A stretch of DNA of 5,575 nucleotides from Nitrospirota bacterium (GTDB taxonomy: Bacteria; Nitrospirota; CAKKRA01; 9FT-COMBO-42-15), in assembly GCA_016214425.1 (NCBI GenBank), contig JACRON010000249.1, positions 1 to 5,575 of the forward strand, given 5' to 3'. This document shows positions 1 to 4,901 of the stretch, in pieces. A program made the translations under genes and the position numbers. Within the stretch, counting starts at the first letter, position 1; each line of letters begins with the position of its first letter. The notes under the pieces were generated by a model that made no database searches, had not been told where the DNA came from, and saw nothing but the letters and a program-made list of their open reading frames with translations.

Positions 1-735
1 AGGGAAGGCAATAAGTGGCTCTTTTCAAGATTATTAGCTGAGAGGAATCCTGTATTAAAGAGACATATTGACCGCACAAGAATAAGGGTGTACTTCTTCT
101 CAATGCTGCAAAAAGCAGAGTTCTTTAGCGAGCTGAATGCCTTTCTTGGCGAACTGAAAGGTAAGAAAGAGGGTGTTCCGATATATAAGAGGCTGGAATT
201 TAAAAAGTCCTTTGCAATTCCAGCAGCAGCTATACTCTCTATCCCTGCTGTCCTGATATTCATTTTTTCTAACTTTACATATTCTTTTTTTGAAAAGGAG
301 GAATCCTTCTTCAGATTGAGTCTTAAGCATCAAGGACAGCGTCTTATCCCGTGTGATGACAAGGCATTTATAAGGGAGCAGGCAGAGAGATATAAAAAGC
401 TGCTTGAAGAGACCAATAAGGTTCCCATGCAGCTTATAAAGATGGGCGATTGCAGCAGGGAGAGGCACCCGGTTTATATTGAGGCAAGGATTGACGGAGA
501 ACTCAAACTTGTTAAGTCTTACAGGCCTACAGGGATTAAGAAAGACGGCCCATCCTTTGCCTTTGAGAGGATTAGCCTGCCTCCTGGTCAACATGAAATA
601 GATATAAGGATGCGTGATTCAGGGGAAAAGGATTCCTTTGAGTATACATATAAAGAAAAGATTAAGTTTGAAAGCGGCAAAATGATTCCGCTGGATTTTG
701 ATTCTGCATCCAAGAGTTTTTATATAAGAAAATAG
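1..735 (+). CDS. Single-pass membrane protein of unknown function, 5' partial
   Basis: The frame is open from base 1 to the TAG at 733-735, and residues before the GTG at 88 look coding (basic and aromatic, with no stop), so the true start lies upstream of the window. About 70 N-terminal residues are basic and probably cytoplasmic. One hydrophobic segment follows (about 211-279, FAIPAAAILSIPAVLIFIF). The remaining 150 residues are polar and probably extracytoplasmic. That outer part holds two cysteines (codons 352-354 in LIPCDD and 451-453 in GDCSRERHP) and a C-terminal stretch that looks like a beta-sandwich (SLPPGQHEIDIRMRDSG). I do not recognise the family. The two cysteines could form a disulfide or bind a metal, which is inference. 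The position just upstream of a NorQ-type ATPase and a SCO copper chaperone suggests a role in assembling a respiratory enzyme, but nothing in the sequence proves it. Confidence 0.8.
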   Translation, partial: REGNKWLFSRLLAERNPVLKRHIDRTRIRVYFFSMLQKAEFFSELNAFLGELKGKKEGVPIYKRLEFKKSFAIPAAAILSIPAVLIFIFSNFTYSFFEKEESFFRLSLKHQGQRLIPCDDKAFIREQAERYKKLLEETNKVPMQLIKMGDCSRERHPVYIEARIDGELKLVKSYRPTGIKKDGPSFAFERISLPPGQHEIDIRMRDSGEKDSFEYTYKEKIKFESGKMIPLDFDSASKSFYIRK

Positions 736-761
736 ACCTGTCTAAGACTTTCTGCTATAAT
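733..761 (+). promoter_or_regulatory. Putative sigma70-type promoter for the norQ-like gene
   Basis: A perfect -10 box TATAAT lies at 756-761. It is preceded by TGC, giving the extended -10 form TGNTATAAT. A -35-like TAGACC at 733-738 matches TTGACA at 4 of 6 positions with an ideal 17-nt spacer. The -35 overlaps the stop codon of the upstream gene. Transcription would start near 768, leaving a leader of about 50 nt before the ATPase start. This suggests the ATPase gene can be transcribed independently of the membrane-protein gene. Confidence 0.6.
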
Positions 762-805
762 AGCTGCATTACAAAAATCATAATGACAGAGAATATTTCT
801 TTGTG

Positions 806-811
806 AAGGAG
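806..811 (+). promoter_or_regulatory. Ribosome binding site AAGGAG that decides the norQ start
   Basis: AAGGAG sits 6 nt before a TTG codon at 818-820, which is ideal spacing. The alternative in-frame GTG at 803 overlaps this site and has no purine-rich motif in front of it (its upstream bases are AATATTTCTTT). The TTG at 818 is therefore the better start. Confidence 0.65.
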
Positions 812-817
812 CAAAGC

Positions 818-1615
818 TTGCCAAAATCAGTAAAAGAGTCTAAAGCTATCAAAATTGAAGATTACAGAATAGCAAAAGAACCTTATTATATCCCTCATGC
901 TAATGAGGTAGAGGTCTTTACAGCAGCATATAAAAACAGGCTGCCAGTGATGTTAAAGGGTCCAACAGGATGTGGAAAGACAAGGTTCTTACAGTACATG
1001 GCATATAAATTAAAAAGGCCGTTAATTACTGTCTCCTGCCATGACGACTTAACGAGCAGCGACCTTGTTGGAAGATATCTGATAAAGGGCGGCGAGACTG
1101 TATGGGTTGACGGCCCGTTAACAGAGGCTGTGCGCATAGGCGCAATCTGTTATCTTGACGAAATTGTTGAGGCAAGAAAGGATACAACAGTTGTTATCCA
1201 TCCATTGACAGATGATAGAAGAATCTTGCCGATTGAAAAGAAAGGAGAGGTTCTAAAGGCAGCAGAAGGCTTTATGCTTGTTGTCTCCTTTAATCCTGGT
1301 TATCAGAATATTTTAAAAAACTTAAAGCAGAGCACAAGGCAGAGAAAGGAGCTTGAGGTTGAGATTGTAAAGCACGAATCAGATGTGGATGGAGAGACTG
1401 CAAAATCCCTTGTCACGCTCGGAGAGAAGATAAGGAATCTTAAAGATAAAGGATTGGATGAAGGCGCAAGCACAAGACTCCTTATATATACAGGTCAGCT
1501 TATTATGTCCGGTATCTCTGCGAAAGAGGCATGTATCGCAGCCCTTGCAGAGCCTCTTACTGATGAGGCGGAGGTTAAGAGGGCGATAACAGAGATTATT
1601 GATACAGTAATATAA
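818..1615 (+). CDS. norQ: NorQ/CbbQ-family MoxR-type AAA+ ATPase
   Basis: This is a MoxR-class AAA+ ATPase of the NirQ/NorQ/CbbQ group. Members work with a VWA protein (NorD/CbbO) to activate NO reductase or Rubisco, probably by ATP-driven remodelling. From the TTG start (265 aa) I see Walker A GPTGCGKT (48-55), the family-typical CHDDLTSSDLVGRYL (74-88), Walker B ICYLDE (110-115), HPLTDDRRILP (128-138), sensor 1 in VVSFNPGY (Asn159), the STRQR arginine motif (172-176) and a C-terminal helical lid containing GASTRLL. A longer version from GTG 803 would add five residues. One oddity: after STRQR the chain goes straight to KELEVEIVKHES, so the stretch of about ten residues that relatives have there (roughly FVALEFDYPP) is missing. 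This could inactivate the protein or be an assembly error. No norD follows; a SCO gene lies downstream. The family assignment is firm. The choice between NorQ and CbbQ is inferred from the respiratory context. Confidence 0.9.
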   Translation: MPKSVKESKAIKIEDYRIAKEPYYIPHANEVEVFTAAYKNRLPVMLKGPTGCGKTRFLQYMAYKLKRPLITVSCHDDLTSSDLVGRYLIKGGETVWVDGPLTEAVRIGAICYLDEIVEARKDTTVVIHPLTDDRRILPIEKKGEVLKAAEGFMLVVSFNPGYQNILKNLKQSTRQRKELEVEIVKHESDVDGETAKSLVTLGEKIRNLKDKGLDEGASTRLLIYTGQLIMSGISAKEACIAALAEPLTDEAEVKRAITEIIDTVI

Positions 1616-1623
1616 GGGTTTTT

Positions 1624-1699
1624 ATGTCATTCCTGCATGTATTTAGCAGGAGTCCAGTCTTTTTTAGATTCCCGCTCAGAAGCTCTGCGGGAATGACAT
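1624..1699. repeat. Palindromic interspersed repeat, TGTCATTCC(C/T)GC type
   Basis: Terminal inverted repeats ATGTCATTCCTGC (1624-1636) and GCGGGAATGACAT (1687-1699) match at 12 of 13 positions. Inside are two local hairpins: CCTGC/GCAGG (1632-1636 with 1646-1650) and ATTCCCGC/GCGGGAAT (1668-1675 with 1687-1694). The second can be extended inside its loop by CAGA/TCTG. The overall form is a small REP/MITE-like element with no coding capacity. The GTCATTCCCGC...GCGGGAATGAC core resembles repeats scattered in many environmental bacterial genomes (from memory). It starts 8 nt after the ATPase stop and may protect the mRNA 3' end. Confidence 0.8.
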
Positions 1700-1722
1700 T
1701 ATGGAATTTGCTTTGATTTATA

Positions 1723-1802
1723 AAATCTCCCCTAACCCCTCTTTTCCAAAGAGGGGGACAAAGGAATTTCCCCCTTTGAAAAAGGGGGATCAAGGGGGAT
1801 TT
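1723..1802. repeat. Double-hairpin C/G-rich palindromic repeat
   Basis: Two perfect short-loop hairpins lie side by side. The first is CCCCTCTTT-tcc-AAAGAGGGG (1736-1756), with a 9-bp stem. The second is TCCCCCTTT-gaa-AAAGGGGGA (1769-1789), also with a 9-bp stem. The outer ends, AAATCTCCCC (1723-1732) and GGGGGATTT (1794-1802), are roughly complementary, so the whole can fold as a cloverleaf. It differs from the preceding repeat, which ends 23 nt upstream. Together the two fill most of the 221-nt gap between the ATPase and SCO genes. No T-run follows either hairpin, so this is not a clear intrinsic terminator. Confidence 0.8.
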
Positions 1803-1836
1803 AATCCGTTTGTATTATTAGGGAGGTATTATAAAG

Positions 1837-2448
1837 GTGAGAAAAATTTTGTTGTTTATTATTTTAATCTTATTTTTGTTTACCTTCTCCTGCAGCAGGG
1901 AGGAGAAGCAGGTTGGGATACTGGATATAGCAGGGAATGTGGAAAGAAGGGAAGGCGAGCCTGCGCCTGATTTCAGCCTGACAGACCAGAACGGTAAAAA
2001 GGTCAGCCTTAAGGATTTTAATGGAAAACTGGTATTAATAAACTTTATCTATACAAATTGCAAAAGTACATGCCCCCCGCTCTTATTAAAATTTAAAGAG
2101 ATACAGCTTGACCTGAAAGATGAGTTTAAGAAGCAGATTACCCTTCTTTCAGTATCCTTTGACACTGAAAAGGATACGCCAGAGGCATTAAAAAAGTTTG
2201 CAGAGACACAGGGCGCGGACCCGTCTTTGTGGAGATTTTTGACAGGTTCGCAGGCAGAGATTGACAAGGTGCTGAGAGATTATCATGTTACTGTTATGAA
2301 AGGGCCTGACGGCGAATTCGGCCATGTTAATTTAGTTGTTATGATAGATAAGAATGGAAAGAGGAGATATAACTTTTACGGCTATGATTATCCATCAGAA
2401 AAAATAATTGAAAGGATACACGAGGTCCTGAAAAAGAGGTGGTTCTGA
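1837..2448 (+). CDS. sco1: SCO1/SenC-family copper chaperone, probable lipoprotein
   Basis: SCO proteins are membrane-anchored, thioredoxin-fold copper or thiol carriers that assemble the CuA centre of heme-copper oxidases, with some relatives serving other copper enzymes. Seen here (203 aa): a short basic start and hydrophobic signal (4-18) ending in FTFSC at Cys19, a loose lipobox lacking the usual leucine at -3; the entry strand GEPAPDFSLTDQNGK (40-53); the metal/thiol motif TNCKSTCPP with Cys75 and Cys79 (CxxxCP); the strand TLLSVSFDTEKDTPEAL; and the third ligand His163 in EFGHVNLVVMIDKNG. All three expected ligands are present and the length is normal. The start is GTG, with GGAGGT at 1822-1827 nine nt upstream. 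The palindromic repeat ends 34 nt before the start, and no convincing promoter was found between. It acts on the outer face of the inner membrane, in keeping with the neighbouring NorQ-type ATPase and a respiratory maturation role. Confidence 0.93.
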   Translation: MRKILLFIILILFLFTFSCSREEKQVGILDIAGNVERREGEPAPDFSLTDQNGKKVSLKDFNGKLVLINFIYTNCKSTCPPLLLKFKEIQLDLKDEFKKQITLLSVSFDTEKDTPEALKKFAETQGADPSLWRFLTGSQAEIDKVLRDYHVTVMKGPDGEFGHVNLVVMIDKNGKRRYNFYGYDYPSEKIIERIHEVLKKRWF

Positions 2449-2454
2449 TAATTT

Positions 2455-2494
2455 TTCCCTCTCCCCTTTGGGGAGAGGGAAGGGTGAGGGGTGA
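2455..2494. repeat. Palindromic repeat (CCCTCTCCCC type) before the cysteine-rich gene
   Basis: A perfect 12-bp stem with a 3-nt loop, TTCCCTCTCCCC-ttt-GGGGAGAGGGAA (2455-2481), is followed by GGGTGAGGGGTGA. The same plan of TTCCCTC, palindrome, GGGTGAGGG and GGTGA recurs at 2763-2803, so the two are members of one repeat family. It fills nearly the whole 51-nt gap after the SCO gene. The five T residues lie before, not after, the stem, so it is not a forward terminator. Its 3' end acts as the Shine-Dalgarno of the next gene. Confidence 0.8.
2489..2494 (+). promoter_or_regulatory. Repeat-derived Shine-Dalgarno GGGTGA
   Basis: GGGTGA lies 5 nt before the GTG start at 2500. Its GGTGA part matches the anti-Shine-Dalgarno core exactly. 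These bases are the right-hand end of the palindromic repeat; the same GGGGTGA ends the copy at 2752-2803. No other ribosome binding site fits this start. Confidence 0.55.
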
Positions 2495-2499
2495 CTTAG

Positions 2500-2907
2500 G
2501 TGGATAAAAATGAGGCAATTAATATCATCTGCAAAAATTTTTGCAGATTTTACAAACCAGAAAAGGACGAGGCGCTTGCCTGCAGGGGATTTAATCTTGT
2601 CCTGAACTTGGTTGGCGAGAAAAAGATTAATGAGGCAAGAATATCAGAAATAACAGACTTCACCCTTTCAGACTACCCCTTTGATGAACTTCTAAAAGAG
2701 CGCCTTTGCAAAAAATGCGATTTTGTTGTTGACGGCTGCGCATTCAGGGATAACCCCCACCCTTCCCTCCCCCTTAGTACGGGGGAGGGTGAGGGAGGGG
2801 GTGAAAAAAAGATTCCTTGTGGGGGATATATACTTTTAACAAATTTATTGAGCAAAGGGATATTGAACATTGAGGACATAAAAATCTGTTTTCCTTTTAT
2901 TTTATAA
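2500..2907 (+). CDS. Small cysteine-rich protein, putative metal or Fe-S binding
   Basis: This 135-aa protein has no signal peptide or membrane segment, so it is probably cytoplasmic. Its cysteines are ordered: Cys11 and Cys15 (CKNFC), Cys28 (LACRGF), Cys70 and Cys73 (CKKC), Cys80 (DGCAFRD) and Cys107 (IPCGGYILL), with a lone Cys130 near the end. The spacing suggests a bound zinc ion or Fe-S cluster, which is inference. I associate this CxxxC...CxxC...DGC.FR...PCGG layout with unnamed small proteins of anaerobic or respiratory bacteria, from memory only. Residues about 85-103, between CAFRD and IPCGGY, are encoded by a palindromic repeat read in frame and are Pro/Ser/Gly/Glu-rich (HPSLPLSTGEGEGGG), unlike the rest of the protein. 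The GTG start uses a Shine-Dalgarno inside another copy of that repeat. It is probably co-transcribed with the SCO gene 51 nt upstream. Its stop abuts the convergent RDD gene. Confidence 0.75.
   Translation: MDKNEAINIICKNFCRFYKPEKDEALACRGFNLVLNLVGEKKINEARISEITDFTLSDYPFDELLKERLCKKCDFVVDGCAFRDNPHPSLPLSTGEGEGGGEKKIPCGGYILLTNLLSKGILNIEDIKICFPFIL
2752..2803. repeat. Palindromic repeat inserted in frame inside a coding sequence
   Basis: The core stem CCCTCCCCC (2765-2773) and GGGGGAGGG (2781-2789) is perfect with a 7-nt loop. The flanks CCCCCACCC and GGGTGAGGGAGGGGG pair imperfectly with each other to extend the palindrome. It shares the plan TTCCCTC...GGGAGGG...GGGTGAGGG...GGGTGA with the copy at 2455-2494, about 300 bp upstream. 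It contains no stop in the frame of the host gene, so the reading frame survives and the element adds about 18 residues between the DGCAFRD and PCGGY motifs. Confidence 0.8.
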
Positions 2908-3687
2908 CCTTATCACATAAGTCCCTGCAATCTTGTCATGCAGGCCCTGCTTCTGCTTTGTAAAGGCAACCATAAGATAGCCGATTCCAAGTGTTAAACT
3001 TGATATTGAATATCCAATCCATCTTAAGAATGCCCTGCCATAGGTCATCTCTTTGCCGTTTGTCTGTATAATTTTTAACTTAAAAAGCATCTTACCCGGT
3101 GTCTGACCTCTCCATCCAACGAAAAGGACAAAGTATGTTATGATAATTATAATAGCTACAAATAAAGCAATTATAAGTGACAGTATCTGTGCCTCATCTA
3201 AAACTCCGCCCCTTATAATTGTTCCAAGTCCAACACCGAGATTAACAAAAATGAGAAATATTCTAAATATAAAATTTAGAATGATGCCATCAATAATAAT
3301 TGCTACAAGTCTTATCCAGAAGCCTCCTTTTGGAAGTTTTTCTGCGTCAGGATAGGGAGGGGGAGAAAGCGATTCATAAACAGGTTTTTCCATGGGTTCC
3401 ACTGAGGTTGGTGTATGTGTAGTTGGAACAAAGTCATTAACAGGGGGGATTTCTGTTTCTGTTTGGGATATGGAAAGTTCCTCAGTTGCAGGCGTTATGG
3501 TTAATTCTTCACCTAACAGCTCCTCCTTTGTTTCTTCTTTCTTTTTTCCAATCTCTGGAGCAACTACTGTTATAACTTTGGACGCCTGTAACCCTTTTGA
3601 CTCCCTGTGGGCTTTTAAGTCATATCCGCATTTTTTGCATGAATCTGCATAGTCAAAGGTTGTGAAATTACATTTTGGACAGAGCAT
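2902..3687 (-). CDS. Zinc-ribbon and RDD-domain membrane protein
   Basis: This 261-aa protein has three parts. An N-terminal zinc ribbon holds CPKC (3-6) and CKKC (17-20). A low-complexity linker rich in Glu, Thr and Pro spans about 45-118. The C-terminal RDD domain has the family's Arg126 and Asp133 in GGFWIRLVAIIIDG, GWRGQTPGKMLFKLKI (191-206) and a closing GLHDKIAGTYVI with Asp251. Likely membrane segments are 124-148, 168-190 and 223-242. RDD proteins are inner-membrane proteins of mostly unknown function; some have been linked to ion transport. The ATG has an excellent AAGGAG (3695-3700) seven nt upstream. This site overlaps the stop codon (3699-3701) that the upstream dehydrogenase would use if intact, so the two genes form a tight operon. 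Nothing links it functionally to beta-oxidation. The stop overlaps the convergent gene by 6 bp. Confidence 0.9.
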   Translation of the reverse strand: MLCPKCNFTTFDYADSCKKCGYDLKAHRESKGLQASKVITVVAPEIGKKKEETKEELLGEELTITPATEELSISQTETEIPPVNDFVPTTHTPTSVEPMEKPVYESLSPPPYPDAEKLPKGGFWIRLVAIIIDGIILNFIFRIFLIFVNLGVGLGTIIRGGVLDEAQILSLIIALFVAIIIIITYFVLFVGWRGQTPGKMLFKLKIIQTNGKEMTYGRAFLRWIGYSISSLTLGIGYLMVAFTKQKQGLHDKIAGTYVIRL

Positions 3688-3698
3688 GAATTTTCTCC

Positions 3699-3782
3699 TT
3701 AATAGTTAAAGAATCCCCTCTTTGTTTTTACGCCGAGAAGGCCGCCGGCAACCATCCTCTTTAGCATTGGCGCTGGCCAGAA
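3699..3782 (-). pseudogene. Out-of-frame C-terminal end of the 3-hydroxyacyl-CoA dehydrogenase
   Basis: Read in the frame starting TTC at 3782-3780, this stretch encodes FWPAPMLKRMV, then AGGLLGVKTKRGFFNY and a TAA at 3701-3699. That is the usual C-terminal end of FadB-type 3-hydroxyacyl-CoA dehydrogenases. It lies in a different frame from the upstream coding sequence, which instead reads SGQRQC and stops at 3763-3761. The junction is at about 3780-3784. One added base there, restoring an ACTTTCTGG-like sequence, would rejoin the frames and give a protein of about 395 aa. The linker would still look short for the family, so a slightly longer deletion of 3n+1 bases is equally possible. Confidence 0.8.
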
Positions 3783-4885
3783 GTTTCCAATGTGGACAGC
3801 ACAGTATCCAAGCCAATCTGGTCTGCATAGTGCAGAGGCCCCCCTTTATCCTGAGGAAAGCCTGTGCCAGCCATCATGGCTATATCAATATCGCCGGCAG
3901 AAGACACATTTTCCTGCAAACAGATTACTGCCTCATTAATCAGCAGGCTGATTAATCTGTCAACTGAAAAAGTGGTTCCCTTTATGCCTGTCTGCTTCTG
4001 CACCTTTTCTATCAGTTTGTTCAATGTATCGTCAGATTCTTTTTCATAATTATAAAACCCTGCGCCTGTCTTTGTGCCGAATCTTTTTGCCTTAACCACC
4101 TCTGTTAAAAGCTGCGCAGGCGCCATCCTTGGGCCATAGGCATTGTATAAAATCTGCGCAACACGTTCTGCTGTATCCAGACCGAGCATATCAGCAAGCG
4201 CAAATGGTCCCATCGGCATACCAAAGGCTAATAAGGCATCATCTATCTCCTTTGGCGTAGCTGCTCCTTCCTGAACAGCCAAGACTGCTTCATTCAGATA
4301 CGGCATCAATAACCTGTTTACAAGAAAACCTGCGCACTCCTGAACTCGTACTGCTATCTTGCGAAGGCTCTCTGTAAAGGCAACCACATCCTCCACTGTC
4401 TCCTGTGATGTAGTAAGTCCGGGGATTACCTCTACCAATTTCATTTTGTGCGCTGGATTAAAAAAGTGCATGCCAATAACCTTATCAGGCTTCTTTGTTG
4501 CAGACGCCATCTCTGTAATGGAAAGGGCAGAGGTATTAGAAGCAAAGATGGTTGATTCAGGGCATGCCTTTTCAAGCTCCTGAAAGACCTTCTGTTTAAT
4601 CTTCATATCCTCTGGCACCGCCTCTATTACAATATCCACATCCCCAAAGTCATTAAATGCTGTAGCGCCGCTTATTAAAGCAAGCTTCTGCTCCATCTCT
4701 GTTGATGTCATCTTGCCTTTGTCAACGCGCTCCTGATAGATTTTTCTTACTTTAGCAATGCCCTTTTGCACTGCTTCATCATTTACATCCTTTAATATCA
4801 CTGGCAGGCCTGAGTATGTTATTACCTGCGCTATCTCTGCACCCATTATGCCTGCGCCAAGAACTGCTGCCTTGTAAATATACAT
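3761..4885 (-). CDS. 3-hydroxyacyl-CoA dehydrogenase (FadB-type, no hydratase domain), C-terminally frameshifted
   Basis: This enzyme oxidises L-3-hydroxyacyl-CoA to 3-ketoacyl-CoA with NAD+, the third step of beta-oxidation, in the cytoplasm. Visible: the Rossmann motif AVLGAGIMGAEIAQ (7-20) with Asp33 ending the second strand; IEAVPEDMKIKQ (88-98); the ASNTSAL substrate loop with Ser119; catalytic His140 and Glu152 in GMHFFNPAHKMKLVEVI; and Asn190 in GFLVNRLL. The spacings Ser-21-His-12-Glu and His-50-Asn match the well-studied mammalian enzyme. The first C-terminal domain ends near GTKTGAGFYNY (270-280), and a second, degenerate one begins after it (SVDRLISLLINEAV). The protein stops at 374 aa after a frameshift; the rest is at 3699-3782. 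The catalytic domain is complete, so some activity could remain, but the second C-terminal domain is truncated. The ATG has AAGGAGG (4892-4898) six nt upstream. A thiolase gene lies upstream on the same strand, a FadA/FadB-like pairing. Confidence 0.9.
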   Translation of the reverse strand: MYIYKAAVLGAGIMGAEIAQVITYSGLPVILKDVNDEAVQKGIAKVRKIYQERVDKGKMTSTEMEQKLALISGATAFNDFGDVDIVIEAVPEDMKIKQKVFQELEKACPESTIFASNTSALSITEMASATKKPDKVIGMHFFNPAHKMKLVEVIPGLTTSQETVEDVVAFTESLRKIAVRVQECAGFLVNRLLMPYLNEAVLAVQEGAATPKEIDDALLAFGMPMGPFALADMLGLDTAERVAQILYNAYGPRMAPAQLLTEVVKAKRFGTKTGAGFYNYEKESDDTLNKLIEKVQKQTGIKGTTFSVDRLISLLINEAVICLQENVSSAGDIDIAMMAGTGFPQDKGGPLHYADQIGLDTVLSTLETSGQRQC

Positions 4886-4901
4886 TCATCTCCTCCTTAT
4901 T

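Noticed and set aside
100..594. Minus-strand 164-codon frame opposite the first gene
   Set aside because: It is a shadow of the plus-strand membrane protein, with no ribosome binding site or recognisable motif.
803..817. GTG at 803 as the start of the NorQ-like gene
   Set aside because: It overlaps the AAGGAG motif and has no ribosome binding site of its own; TTG at 818 is spaced correctly from AAGGAG. The five extra residues do not change the family call.
1624..1802. CRISPR array or attachment site
   Set aside because: The units are palindromes of different sequence, not direct repeats with regular spacers, and no cas or integrase gene is nearby.
1813..1818. TATTAT as a -10 box for the SCO gene
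   Set aside because: No -35 lies at a workable distance, and transcription would start at or inside the ribosome binding site at 1822-1827.
1701..1970. Plus-strand frame of 89 codons through the repeat and into the SCO gene
   Set aside because: Its first half is translated palindromic repeat (PSFPKRGTKEFPP-like) and its second half is the SCO gene in another frame.
2455..2481. 12-bp hairpin as an intrinsic terminator of the SCO gene
   Set aside because: The T-run lies before the stem, not after it, on the plus strand; on the minus strand the stem is followed by A residues.
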